Shown: positions 44,188 through 53,231, counted from the stretch's first letter. The stretch: 64,000 bases of DNA from Novosphingobium sp. Leaf2 (GCF_001421325.1 NZ_LMJY01000021.1:62001-126000); one strand, 5' to 3'. The notes: a model not told the origin generated them from the letters alone. Program-made: numbers and translations.

Positions 44188-44847
44188 TCAGCCGTGACCA
44201 CCTTCGGAAGCGCCGAACATGGTCTTGGCGTAGGTGACGCCCAGCCCGTATGCGCCGCCCAGCTTCCGGGCGATGCCGGTGGTGGAATCGTAGGTTTCGG
44301 TGCGGGCCCAGTCACGCTGAAGTTCAAGCAGATACTGCAGCGACGTCATCGGCTTGGCCCCAAGCTGGATCATCCGCTGCACCGCGCGCTCATGCGCTTC
44401 GGCGGAGATGTCACCGCAGGCGTCGGCGATGAAATAAGCATCGAAACCCTGGTCGATCGCGGAGGCGACCGGACCGACGATGCAAACGCTGGTCCACAGG
44501 CCGGCGAACACGATCCGCTCCTTGCCGATGCGATTGACCTGGTCGATAACCGCTGCATCCTCCCACGTGTTCATCGACGTGCGATCGAGCATGGGCTGAT
44601 GGTCGAACGCCTCGACGATCTCGTCGAACATCGGGCCGGAGAAGCTCTTCTCCGCAACCGTGGTCAGTATGGTCGGTACGCCGAACGACTTGGCGGCATG
44701 GCTGACGAGCGCGGCATTGTTGCGCAGCTGGGTGGTGTCGATCGACTTCGTCGCGAACGCCATCTGCGACTGAAAGTCGATGAGGATGAGCATGTGATCG
44801 CTGGGCGAGATAAGCGTTTTGCCGGGGGTCGGGGTGGCAGTAGGCAT
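44188..44847 (-). CDS. Isochorismatase-family (YcaC-like) cysteine hydrolase
   Basis: A 219-residue hydrolase. The catalytic Asp is D24 (MLILIDFQSQMAFA) and the nucleophile is C122 (GLWTSVCIVGPV), with the cis-peptide loop after it; a Lys in VAEKSF completes the usual D-K-C set. GAAGGAA precedes the ATG at 44847. YcaC-type enzymes act on small amides or carbamates; no physiological substrate is fixed. It is the first gene of the minus-strand array. The reading frame stays open upstream to 46227, but that is antisense to the sigma and FecR genes and is not coding. Confidence 0.9.
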   Translation of the reverse strand: MPTATPTPGKTLISPSDHMLILIDFQSQMAFATKSIDTTQLRNNAALVSHAAKSFGVPTILTTVAEKSFSGPMFDEIVEAFDHQPMLDRTSMNTWEDAAVIDQVNRIGKERIVFAGLWTSVCIVGPVASAIDQGFDAYFIADACGDISAEAHERAVQRMIQLGAKPMTSLQYLLELQRDWARTETYDSTTGIARKLGGAYGLGVTYAKTMFGASEGGHG

Positions 44848-45117
44848 GGGGTTTTCCTTCCGTGGGTAAAGCAGGTTTCGATTGGCTGGACCAAGAGTTA
44901 GGGCACAAAGCGACACAGGAATATCCGGATAAGATCGAGGTAGTTGTTCGATATTATCGAAAAGCTGAAGCCCTTGGCGTGGCGAGACTGGCCCACCATG
45001 CGGCCAGATGTCCGCGTTGGCGCACTGGCCTGGCTGTGGCTGTGGCTGACCCGGGTACTTCCCCGCCGTCGCGCTAAGGTATATCTGCGCTGGCGACACA
45101 CGCGAACCCATCATCCA
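44848..45117. promoter_or_regulatory. Divergent control region with a perfect palindrome
   Basis: This 270-base gap separates the hydrolase array (-) from the second sigma gene (+). A perfect 15-base palindrome, TTCGATA-T-TATCGAA, lies at 44947-44961, and it contains T-N11-A as in LysR sites. It is the best candidate operator for the eight-gene array, about 100 bases from its first start. The sigma frame stays open back to 44944, but the palindrome and lack of family character argue against a start there. Confidence 0.5.
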
Positions 45118-45639
45118 GTGACAGCACCACCCACCAGCGCCGGACTTGAAGCGGCTTTTCTCGAAAACCGGGAGACGCTGGTGCGTTTCCTGCGCGCGCG
45201 CGGCGCCGGGGATGCGGCGGAGGATCTGGTGCAGGAGGTGTGGCTGAAGATCAGGGCGCGCGCGCCCGGCCCCATCGCCGCGCCGCTGTCGTACCTGTTC
45301 CGCACCGCCGACCTGCTGATGATCGACCGCTTCCGCTCCGTGAAACAGGCCGGCGCGCGGGACCGGGACTGGACCCATGCCAACGCCGGAGACCCGCCCG
45401 GCGTGTCGGCCGAACCCTCGGCGGAGCGGCGCGTTGGCGCGGCGCAGGAGGCGGCAAGCGTGCTGGCGTTGCTGGACGGGCTGGGCCCGCGCACGGCGGC
45501 GATCTTTCGCCGCCACCGCATCGATGGTGCGCCGCAAAAGAGCGTTGCGGCAGAGCTGGGCCTGAGCCTCAGCACCGTGGAAAGCGAGTTGCGGGTGGCG
45601 TACCGCGCCCTTGCCGACTGGAAGGAGCGCGAGACATGA
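45118..45639 (+). CDS. ECF sigma factor, FecI type
   Basis: A 173-residue sigma factor if translation starts at GTG 45118; the exact start is uncertain because no strong ribosome-binding site is visible and the frame stays open to 44944. Region 2 is LEAAFLENRETLVRFLRARG, AGDAAEDLVQEVWLKIRAR. Region 4 is LLDGLGPRTAAIFRRHRIDG then APQKSVAAELGLSLSTVESE. It precedes a FecR gene by 45 bases and an STN-domain receptor beyond, forming the second surface-signalling module. It is diverged from the factor at 15818. Confidence 0.85.
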   Translation: MTAPPTSAGLEAAFLENRETLVRFLRARGAGDAAEDLVQEVWLKIRARAPGPIAAPLSYLFRTADLLMIDRFRSVKQAGARDRDWTHANAGDPPGVSAEPSAERRVGAAQEAASVLALLDGLGPRTAAIFRRHRIDGAPQKSVAAELGLSLSTVESELRVAYRALADWKERET

Positions 45640-45684
45640 GGCTGCGCACGAACGACTCCGTCTTCGCCGCAGAAGGAGCGCGTA

Positions 45685-46611
45685 ATGGCGACTGACGGTG
45701 CAATTCGGGAACAGGCCCTCGACTGGGCGGTGCGCGCAGGCGATCCCGCGTTCGCCGACTGGGAGGCGTTCATGCTCTGGCTGGAAGCCGACCCTGCCCA
45801 CGCGCGAGCGTATGAGGACGTGACCGCCGCTGTGGCGCAGGCGGCCCATGTGATTGCCGTTGCAGGGCCCGCCAATGACGATGCGGCGCCGGAGCACCGG
45901 CCCGCCCGGCGCCGCTGGCTGGGCGGCGCCATCGCGGCGTCGCTGGCGTTGGTGGGCGCGTTGTCGCTGTTCCAGGGTCAGAGCCGTGCGCTGTACACCG
46001 TCCACACCGCGCCGGGGGAAACGCGCACGATCGCGCTCGATCCGGGCACGCGCGTCGATATCGCCGGCGGCACCAGCCTGGTGCTGGATCATCAGGACGC
46101 CCGGTTCGCCCGGCTCGATGAAGGCCAGGCGCTGTTCACCGTCCGCCACGATGCGTCCCACCCCTTCGAGGTTGCCGTGGGGGATCAGAAGCTTGTCGAT
46201 GTCGGCACCGTGTTCGACGTGCGCCACGATGCCGGCGGCGCGCTCAGCGTGGCGGTGGCCGAAGGCGCGGTCCAGTTCGATCCCGGCGGCGCGGACGTGC
46301 GCGTCTCACCCGGCGAAGTGCTGCGGCGCGCGGCAGGGACCTCTGCCCTCACGGTCTCGAAAGTGGCCACCGCGCAAGTCGGCGAATGGCGCGAGGGACG
46401 GCTAACGTTCGAGACGGCCTCGCTGGCGGATGTCGCCGCCCAGCTGCGGCGCGTCACCGGGATCGCCTATGCCGCCGCGCCCGGTAGCGCCGGCGCCGTG
46501 TCCGGCTCGATCCTCGTCGCGCCACTGCGCAAGGATCCCACCGCCATCGGACCGCTACTGGGGCTGTCGGTGCACGCGCAGGGCCAGCGCTGGGTGATCG
46601 GGGCTCCCTGA
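45685..46611 (+). CDS. FecR-type anti-sigma / sigma regulator
   Basis: A 308-residue membrane protein. GAAGGAG lies six bases before the ATG. The cytosolic part has FADWEAFMLWLEADPAHARA. The membrane segment is about 79-96 (LGGAIAASLALVGALSLF). The periplasmic FecR domain contains YTVHTAPGETRTIALDPGTR, GQALFTVRHDASHPFEVAVG and DVGTVFDVRHD. Several of these segments align with the FecR at 16395. It should connect the receptor at 46615 to the sigma factor at 45118. Confidence 0.9.
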   Translation: MATDGAIREQALDWAVRAGDPAFADWEAFMLWLEADPAHARAYEDVTAAVAQAAHVIAVAGPANDDAAPEHRPARRRWLGGAIAASLALVGALSLFQGQSRALYTVHTAPGETRTIALDPGTRVDIAGGTSLVLDHQDARFARLDEGQALFTVRHDASHPFEVAVGDQKLVDVGTVFDVRHDAGGALSVAVAEGAVQFDPGGADVRVSPGEVLRRAAGTSALTVSKVATAQVGEWREGRLTFETASLADVAAQLRRVTGIAYAAAPGSAGAVSGSILVAPLRKDPTAIGPLLGLSVHAQGQRWVIGAP

Positions 46612-46614
46612 GCG

Positions 46615-49038
46615 ATGCACCGTGGCGTTCTGATTGCTGCGGCCGCAACGGCCCTGCCACTGGCCTTGCCAGCTCCCGCGCTTGCGGGTGAGAACGCGGT
46701 TGCGACGCGTGCGGGTCGGGCGGGCGAGGTGGCGATCGAATTGGCGCGCCAGACCGGATCGAGCATCATCGTGGCCGATGCGCAAGTGGCCAACCGCGCG
46801 GTGCCGGCGGTGCGCGGGCGCATGGCCCCGGCGGAGGCGGTGCGCCGCCTTGCCCGCGCGGCAGGGGGCCGCGCGATCGCGGTAGCGCCGGGCGCCTGGC
46901 GCATCGAGGCGGTGCCGCGTAGCATGGCTACCCCGCGACACGTGCCCGTGCGGACCACATCGGCTCCGCCGCCGCCACAGCCAGCCGCCGATCCGATCGT
47001 CGTCATCGCTTCCAAGCGTGACCTGCGGCTTGGGCAGGTGCCGGGGCAGGTCTCGATCCTGGATCGCGCCGCGCTGGAAGCAGGCGGCATCGGCGGGACC
47101 GAGAAGATCACCCAGCGCATCGCCACCGTCACCTCCACCCACTTGGGTTCGGGCCGCAACAAGCTGTTCATTCGCGGCATCGCCGACAGCAGCTTCACCG
47201 GGCCGACCCAGGCGACCGTGGGGCAGTATCTGGGCGACCTGCGGCTGACCTACAATGCGCCGGACCCTGACCTGCGCTTGTCCGACATGGCGCGCGTGGA
47301 AGTGCTGGAGGGGCCACAGGGCACGCTGTACGGTGCGGGATCATTGGGCGGTATCATCCGTCTGGTCCCCAACCCGCCGGTGCTGGGCGAAAGCAGCGGG
47401 GCGATCATGCTAGGCGCCGCGCTGACGCAGGGCGGCGCGCCGGGTGGGGACGCGGCGGCGACGATCAACCTGCCGGTGACGCAAAGCGTTGCCGTGCGCG
47501 CCAACATCGATGCGACCAGCCTTGGCGGCTACATCGACAAGCCGCTGCTGGGGCGAAACGACGTCAACCGCACCCGCATTCTGAGCGGGCGGGCCAGCGT
47601 GCGGGCGCGACTGGCGCCGGACTGGACGGTCGATCTCATCGCGCTGGGCCAGTCCACCTACGCGCGCGACAGTCAGTACGCCACGCGTGACGGCGAGCCG
47701 CCGCTCAGCAGCGACGCGCGGGTGCGCGAGGGATCCAACGCCGACTACGCGATGGGGCAGCTGGTGATTGCGGGCTCCATCGGCGCCATTCAGATACGCT
47801 CCACCACCGGCGCGGTGCGCCAGCATCTGGCGGAGCGCTACGACGCCAGCCTCGATGCTGACAGCCCGCGCCTGTTCCTGCAGGAGAACCGCACCCGCAT
47901 GATCGCCCACGAAACGCGCGTATGGCAGCCTGAGCGTGGCGGTTTTGGATGGATCGTGGGCGTCAGCTATACGCACAATGCCACCGTGCTTTCGCGCCGT
48001 TTCGAAACCGGGCTGACCACCGCCGCCGCCACCGGCGTGCGCAATACCATCGACGAATTCACGCTCTATGCCGAAGGTAGTCTCCGCCTGCGCCCAGGCC
48101 TGACCGCGACGGTCGGCGGCAGGGTGACCCATTCGCAACTGGGCGGTGCCGGCGAGGACGTGGCCGCCGCCGTTGCCTTCGCGCGCGCTGCAGTGACCGC
48201 CGACCGAACCGCCACGACGTTCCTGCCGGCCATCGCGCTAAACGCCGAACTGCTGGACAGCACCGCGCTGTATATGCGGTATCAGGAGGGGTTCCGGCCT
48301 GGCGGCCTGGCGATCGAGAGCGATTTCGTGCGCCGTTTCAAGGGCGACCATACCAGCACCTGGGAGTTCGGCGTGCGGCACGGACGACCGGGCGCGGGCA
48401 CGTTCGACGTCTCCGCCAGCGTGTCCTATACCCGCTGGCGCGACATTCAGGCCGATTTCATCGACAATTCCGGCTTGCCCAGCACCGCCAACATCGGCGA
48501 TGGCCGGGTGTGGTCGGCGAGCCTGACCGGCGGCGTCCAGCTTGCCACCGGGCTGCGCATCGAGGCCGGCGCAACGTGGAACCAGAGCAGGGTGGACATG
48601 CCGCCCGGCGAACTGCTCGCGCTTGTCGCCCGCGCCTTTCCCGTAAGCCAGCTGGCCAGCACCGACCTGCTGGACGCCACCCTCGCCCGCTCGATGCAGG
48701 TGCCCAACATCGCCCGGTTTTCCGGCCGCGTCGGGCTTGGCTGGAACCATCAGTTTACGGACGCGGTGCACCTGACCGCCAATGCCTGGGCCGGTTATGT
48801 GGGCAAGTCGCGGCTCGGCATCGGGCCGCAGCTGGGCCAGTGGCAAGGGGATTATCTGGACAGCGGCGCGGACCTGCGCATCGGCACGGCACGCTACGGG
48901 GTGACGCTGTCGATGGACAACCTCACCAACGCGCGCGGCAACCGCTTCTCGCTGGGCACGCCGTTTGGCACCGCGCGCGAGCAGGTGACCCCGCTGCGCC
49001 CACGCACCGTGCGCCTGGGGCTCGACGCGCGGTTCTGA
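46615..49038 (+). CDS. TonB-dependent transducer with STN signalling domain
   Basis: An 807-residue receptor starting three bases after fecR. Signal peptide residues are about 1-24. The STN domain spans about 33-105 (GEVAIELARQTGSSIIVADA). A short Pro-rich linker leads to the plug (LFIRGIADSSFTGPTQATVG; EVLEGPQGTLYGAGSLGGII). The barrel ends D-A-R-F. It is paralogous to the receptor at 17314 through the plug and the final PRTVRLG segment. The ligand is unknown. An autotransporter gene follows on the same strand. Confidence 0.92.
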   Translation: MHRGVLIAAAATALPLALPAPALAGENAVATRAGRAGEVAIELARQTGSSIIVADAQVANRAVPAVRGRMAPAEAVRRLARAAGGRAIAVAPGAWRIEAVPRSMATPRHVPVRTTSAPPPPQPAADPIVVIASKRDLRLGQVPGQVSILDRAALEAGGIGGTEKITQRIATVTSTHLGSGRNKLFIRGIADSSFTGPTQATVGQYLGDLRLTYNAPDPDLRLSDMARVEVLEGPQGTLYGAGSLGGIIRLVPNPPVLGESSGAIMLGAALTQGGAPGGDAAATINLPVTQSVAVRANIDATSLGGYIDKPLLGRNDVNRTRILSGRASVRARLAPDWTVDLIALGQSTYARDSQYATRDGEPPLSSDARVREGSNADYAMGQLVIAGSIGAIQIRSTTGAVRQHLAERYDASLDADSPRLFLQENRTRMIAHETRVWQPERGGFGWIVGVSYTHNATVLSRRFETGLTTAAATGVRNTIDEFTLYAEGSLRLRPGLTATVGGRVTHSQLGGAGEDVAAAVAFARAAVTADRTATTFLPAIALNAELLDSTALYMRYQEGFRPGGLAIESDFVRRFKGDHTSTWEFGVRHGRPGAGTFDVSASVSYTRWRDIQADFIDNSGLPSTANIGDGRVWSASLTGGVQLATGLRIEAGATWNQSRVDMPPGELLALVARAFPVSQLASTDLLDATLARSMQVPNIARFSGRVGLGWNHQFTDAVHLTANAWAGYVGKSRLGIGPQLGQWQGDYLDSGADLRIGTARYGVTLSMDNLTNARGNRFSLGTPFGTAREQVTPLRPRTVRLGLDARF

Positions 49039-49067
49039 CCTGCGGCCATTCTCAGCAGCAACGCCGC

Positions 49068-49105
49068 CGGACTTTTTTCAAGGCTGCCCCCGAAGGTCTC
49101 CGTCT
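49068..49105 (+). promoter_or_regulatory. Candidate ECF-type promoter before the autotransporter
   Basis: A T-rich element (CGGACTTTTTTC, 49068-49079) and CGTCT (49101-49105) are separated by about 21 bases in the 98-base gap between the receptor and the autotransporter. The T-rich/CGTC combination recalls FecI-type promoters. The spacing is a little longer than usual, so confidence is low. Confidence 0.3.
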
Positions 49106-49136
49106 GTGAGGTCATTACCGACCTGAGGGGATCACG

Positions 49137-52100
49137 ATGCCGCGTTACCTGTCTGCCAAGACGCTTTCCAAGACCTTGCTGACCACTACCGCCCTGTTCG
49201 CCATCACTGCCGCCGCGCACGCCGAGGACGTGACCACCAAGCGGACCACCCCGCTGAAAACATCCACCATAAAGAACGGCGCGGCCGATGCGATCACCGT
49301 CACCAAGGACGGCGGCGTTACCCTGACTACCGGCATCGCGATCACGCAGGACAGCAACCACGCGGTCACCAATGCCGGCACCCTGACCGTCACCAACGCG
49401 GACGGCGCGGTGGGCATCAATGCCCTTGCCGGCATCAGCGGCGATATCGTCAACACCGGCACGATCGTCATCGACGAGCCTTACACCCCCACCGATACCG
49501 ACAAGGACGGCGACCTTGACGGTCCTTTCGCGTTGGGGTCCAACCGCTTCGGCATCCGCACCCAGGGCGATCATATCGGCAAGCTGACCCAGAGCGGCAC
49601 GATCACCGTGGAGGGCAACGATTCGACCGGGATCGCGCTTGGCGGCACCCTGACCGGCGCTTTCACGCACGATGGCACCACTACCGTGGTGGGGGACCGC
49701 ACCGTGGGCGTTTCGGTCCAGCGGATCGACGGTAACGTGCGCCTTGCCGGCTCCGTCGGCGCGCAGGGCAGGGACGCCATCGGCGCGCGCTTTGCAGGCG
49801 ACGTCAACGGCGCGATGGTCGTGCAGGGCACTATTGCGGCCACCGGCTACCGCTACGCCACTGCGCCCGCAGACCCGTCCAAGCTTGATGCCGACGATCT
49901 GCTGCAGGGCGGCTCCGCGCTGATCGTCGAGGGCAACGTGACGGGGGGCATCATCCTTGCGGTTGCGCCCAAGGCCGATGCCGCCAAGCCCGATTCCGAC
50001 GCTGACGGCATCGAGGACGCCAAGGAAGGTAACGCCAAGGTCGTCTCCTACGGGTCTGCCGCCGCGACGCAGATCGGCGCTACCGACCATGCCATCGCCA
50101 TCGGCCCGGTCAGCGGCACCGCCAGCAGGTTCGGCCTGATCGTTGACGGTTCGATCGAGGGGCAGGGCGTTTACAAGGGGGTCAACGCCAATGGCCTCGT
50201 CGTCGGCGGACGGGGCGGCGGCGTGACCATCGCCAACGGCATCGGCATTTCGGGCACCGTGAGCGCCACCGCGATAGACACCAGCGCCACGGCGCTGCGC
50301 ATTGGCGCGGGCGCGACGACGCCCGTGCTGCAGAACACCGGAACCATCACCGCGGGCACCGGCACGGCATCGCCCGCCGGGGCGATCGCCACTGCCGTGC
50401 GGATCGATCAGGGCGGCAGCCTGCCCACGCTCAGGAACAGCGGCACGATCAAGGCTGTTGCGGGCGAGAAGGGCACGGCCATCGCCATCGTCGATGCCAG
50501 CGGAACGCTGGGTCTGGTCGAGAACGCCGGAACCATTTCGGCCACCGGCACCAAGGCCGGCGAAGGCCGCAACATCGCCATCGATCTTGCCAATGCGATC
50601 GGCGGGGCCACGATCCGGCAGACCGCCGTCGCCTCGGGCGTGGCCGCACCCGCGATCGTCGGCGACGTGAGGCTGGGCGCAGGCAACGACGTGCTCGACC
50701 TGGCCGACGGCACGGTGGCCGGCAACGTCAGCTTCGGCGGCGGCGCCAACACGCTCTCGCTATCCGGCGATGCGGCGCAGACCGGGGCGGTCAGCTTTGG
50801 TACGGGCAACGACGCGATGTCGCTTACCGGCACCAGCGTCTATTCCGGCGCGGTCGACTTTGGCGGCGGGGCGGACGCGCTGACCCTTGCGGGCACGGCG
50901 CGCTTCAGCGGCATGCTCGCCAATGCCGCCACCCTGGCGGTAAAGGTAACGGGCGGCACGCTCGACATCGCCCGGCCCGCCGCTATCGGCGCGCTGGATG
51001 TAGGCGCAGCCGGCGTGGTCGTCGTCACGCTGGACAAGGCGGCGGGGGCGGGCTCGGCCTACACCGTTGCGGGCAATGCCAGCTTTGCGCAAGGCGCCAA
51101 GCTGGCGATCCGCCTGGCCGACGTTTCCACTGCGGCGGGCAGCTACCAGGTGCTCACCGCCGGCACCCTGACCGGCCGCGATACGCTGGCCACCGCGACC
51201 GATCTGGTGCCCTACATGTTCAAGGCCGAGCTGGACAAGCAGGCCGCCGCCAACACGATCGTCGTCGACGTGTCGCGCCGCACGGTCAAAGAACTGGGCC
51301 TCAACCGCTCGGGCGCGGCGGCGTACGACGCGGTGTTCCAGGTGCTGGGCAAGGACAAGAAGATTGCCGACGTGTTTCTGGGCATCACCAACGGCGACCA
51401 GTTCCGTGGTGCGGTGGGCCAGCTTCTGCCAGACCACGCGGGCGGCGCCTTCGAAGGCATCAGCCTGGGCGCCCGTGCCCTGGCGCGCCAGATGCAGGAT
51501 CCGCAAGGACCGATCGCCCGCAGCGGCCGCTTCACCACCACGCTCAACATGGCGGTGTGGGGCAGCGACCGCAAGACCGGCGAAAGCGCGGCCTACAAGC
51601 TCAACGGCTATGCCTGGTCGGCCACCGGCGAGTACGAGACCAAGGCGGGCCGCTTTGGCGGAACCTTCGCCTACCTGTGGAACAACCACAAGAACGGCGA
51701 CATCACCAACGTCGATTCCAACGCCTTCGAAATCGCCGCGCACTGGCGCGCCAAGTTCGGCCCGCTCAGCGCCTTCGCGCGCGGATCGTTCGGCAAGGCG
51801 GACTTCAAGGGCGCGCGTACATTCGCGGGCGTCATCGGCACCGAAACGGTGACCCGCACTATGGACGCCAAGTGGAACGGCACTTTCACGACGGCGGCGG
51901 GCGGCTTGGGCTATGAAGGCGGCTCCCAGTTCTTCTTCTTCCGCCCCGGCGTGACGATGGACTACGTGCGCCTGAAGGAAGATGGCTACACCGAAACCGG
52001 AGGTCAGGCGCTGGACCTCACGGTCAACGCACGTACCAGCGACGAGCTGGCGGTGAACCCCAGCCTGACGGTGGGCGTGGATTTCCTGGGTATGCGTGCG

Positions 52101-52361
52101 CAGGACCAGAACTGGTTCCGCGTCGAGACCGAGGGTGGCTGGCGCGAGATCGTCAAGGGCGGCCTTGGTGCCACCACCGCGCACTTCACCGGCGGGCAGG
52201 ACTTCACCGTGACCGGCGACGATGCCTCCAGCGGTTGGTTCGCGCGGTTGAGGGCCATCGGCGGCTCGTCAGGCTTTACGATGGGCGGTGAAGTCTCCGC
52301 CGAAGACCGGTTCCAGCGGGTGGACCTGGCCGTGCGGGGCTCGATTTCCATCGGTTGGTAG
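49137..52361 (+). CDS. Autotransporter (type Va) with beta-strand-repeat passenger
   Basis: A 1074-residue outer-membrane protein. The signal peptide is about 1-29 (LSKTLLTTTALFAITAAAHA). The passenger is built of repeated N-x-G-T-I/L-x-V turns (for example VTNAGTLTVTNADGA, IVNTGTIVID, LRNSGTIKAV), a right-handed beta-helix. Two acidic Ca-binding-like loops occur: TDTDKDGDLDG (about 119-129) and DSDADGIED (286-294). The C-terminal about 285 residues form the autotransporter barrel ending SISIGW. No protease or esterase motif is seen. Its position directly after the sigma/FecR/receptor module suggests surface-signal control. Confidence 0.87.
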   Translation: MPRYLSAKTLSKTLLTTTALFAITAAAHAEDVTTKRTTPLKTSTIKNGAADAITVTKDGGVTLTTGIAITQDSNHAVTNAGTLTVTNADGAVGINALAGISGDIVNTGTIVIDEPYTPTDTDKDGDLDGPFALGSNRFGIRTQGDHIGKLTQSGTITVEGNDSTGIALGGTLTGAFTHDGTTTVVGDRTVGVSVQRIDGNVRLAGSVGAQGRDAIGARFAGDVNGAMVVQGTIAATGYRYATAPADPSKLDADDLLQGGSALIVEGNVTGGIILAVAPKADAAKPDSDADGIEDAKEGNAKVVSYGSAAATQIGATDHAIAIGPVSGTASRFGLIVDGSIEGQGVYKGVNANGLVVGGRGGGVTIANGIGISGTVSATAIDTSATALRIGAGATTPVLQNTGTITAGTGTASPAGAIATAVRIDQGGSLPTLRNSGTIKAVAGEKGTAIAIVDASGTLGLVENAGTISATGTKAGEGRNIAIDLANAIGGATIRQTAVASGVAAPAIVGDVRLGAGNDVLDLADGTVAGNVSFGGGANTLSLSGDAAQTGAVSFGTGNDAMSLTGTSVYSGAVDFGGGADALTLAGTARFSGMLANAATLAVKVTGGTLDIARPAAIGALDVGAAGVVVVTLDKAAGAGSAYTVAGNASFAQGAKLAIRLADVSTAAGSYQVLTAGTLTGRDTLATATDLVPYMFKAELDKQAAANTIVVDVSRRTVKELGLNRSGAAAYDAVFQVLGKDKKIADVFLGITNGDQFRGAVGQLLPDHAGGAFEGISLGARALARQMQDPQGPIARSGRFTTTLNMAVWGSDRKTGESAAYKLNGYAWSATGEYETKAGRFGGTFAYLWNNHKNGDITNVDSNAFEIAAHWRAKFGPLSAFARGSFGKADFKGARTFAGVIGTETVTRTMDAKWNGTFTTAAGGLGYEGGSQFFFFRPGVTMDYVRLKEDGYTETGGQALDLTVNARTSDELAVNPSLTVGVDFLGMRAQDQNWFRVETEGGWREIVKGGLGATTAHFTGGQDFTVTGDDASSGWFARLRAIGGSSGFTMGGEVSAEDRFQRVDLAVRGSISIGW

Positions 52362-52379
52362 GGCGCACAGGCGGGATCA

Positions 52380-52410
52380 TGCAAGGTGCGCCCGGTTCAC
52401 GCGCCTTGCA
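52380..52410. terminator. Hairpin between autotransporter and SDR pseudogene
   Basis: TGCAAGG-T-GCG and CGC-G-CCTTGCA pair around a nine-base loop. It lies just after the autotransporter stop and just after the stop of the convergent SDR pseudogene, so it could serve both. No T-tract is present. Confidence 0.45.
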
Positions 52411-52422
52411 CGATCGGCGGTG

Positions 52423-53231
52423 CTAGGCGATATTGAACTGCTTGCGCAGCGTGCGGTCAAACAGCGCGCGTGGCAGAAAGCGTCGCGGAAAGGCAGTTTG
52501 CCGCGCTGCCTTGCCCGACGGGTAGCGCAACTGCGGCTTTCTGGTCTGTGCCGCGCCGACGATTGTCTTGGCGACGGCTTCTGCCGTATCGCCGGTCGCC
52601 ATAGCCGTGTTGAACGCGGCCTAGTAGCGGGGGAATGTCTGGCTGTAGGCCGCGACGGGCAAGTCGCCGCGTGGTGAATTGGCTTCGATGGAAGTAGGCT
52701 CGATCACCGCGACGCGGATACCGAACGGCCGCACCTCATGGTCCAGCGATTCCGAATACCCCTCGATAGCGTGCTTGCTTGCCGTGTAATGGGCACCGAA
52801 CGGACCGGGTATCAGCCCCACGACCGAGCCGATATTCAGGATCCGCCCGCCGCCCTGTTGGCGCATGAGGGGAAGGATTGCGTTCGTCACCCGAACCACG
52901 CCCAGAAAGTTGGTGTCGAACAGAGCGCTAACCTGCTCGATCGAGCTTTCCTCCGCCGCGCCAGAGATGGCATAACCGGCATTGTTTACCAGCAGTTCGA
53001 TGCGACCGAGTTCGGCGTGCGCGGTGGCCACTGCGCGACAACGGAGGCGTCCGATGTCACGTCGCACGCGATCATCCGAATGCCGTCGCGCACCTCGCCC
53101 GAGTCCACTTTGCGGCTGGTGCCGACCACCCGATAGCCAGCCCGGGCAAGGGCCAGTGCCGCCGCCTTGCCGATGCCGCTTGAAGCGCCGGTCACGAATG
53201 CAGTTTTCGGTGCGTGCAGTGCAGTCGGCAT
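52423..53231 (-). pseudogene. Short-chain dehydrogenase, broken by a frameshift and a nonsense codon
   Basis: The 5' part (ATG 53231) encodes an SDR Rossmann start, KTAFVTGASSGIGKAAALAL, through MIACDVTSDASVVA. There, at about 53033-53038, one base is missing and the frame changes. The rest continues in the new frame as AVATAHAELGRIELLVNNAG, with ILNIGSVVG and the Y-x-x-x-K in YTASKHAIEGYSES. A TAG at 52621-52623 then interrupts it, after which the same frame runs on with normal SDR C-terminal sequence (AAFNTAMATGDTAEAVAKTI) to TAG 52423-52425. The two lesions together argue for a dead gene rather than an assembly error. It is last in the unit with the old-yellow-enzyme gene. Confidence 0.8.

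Noticed and set aside
44848..46227. Upstream extension of the isochorismatase-like frame to 679 codons
   Set aside because: The extra part is antisense to the sigma and FecR genes; a strong ribosome-binding site marks the true ATG at 44847.
49137..52361. Repeats in the autotransporter considered as a CRISPR or tandem DNA repeat
   Set aside because: The similarity is at the protein level (N-x-G-T turns), spacing is irregular and there are no identical DNA repeats with unique spacers.
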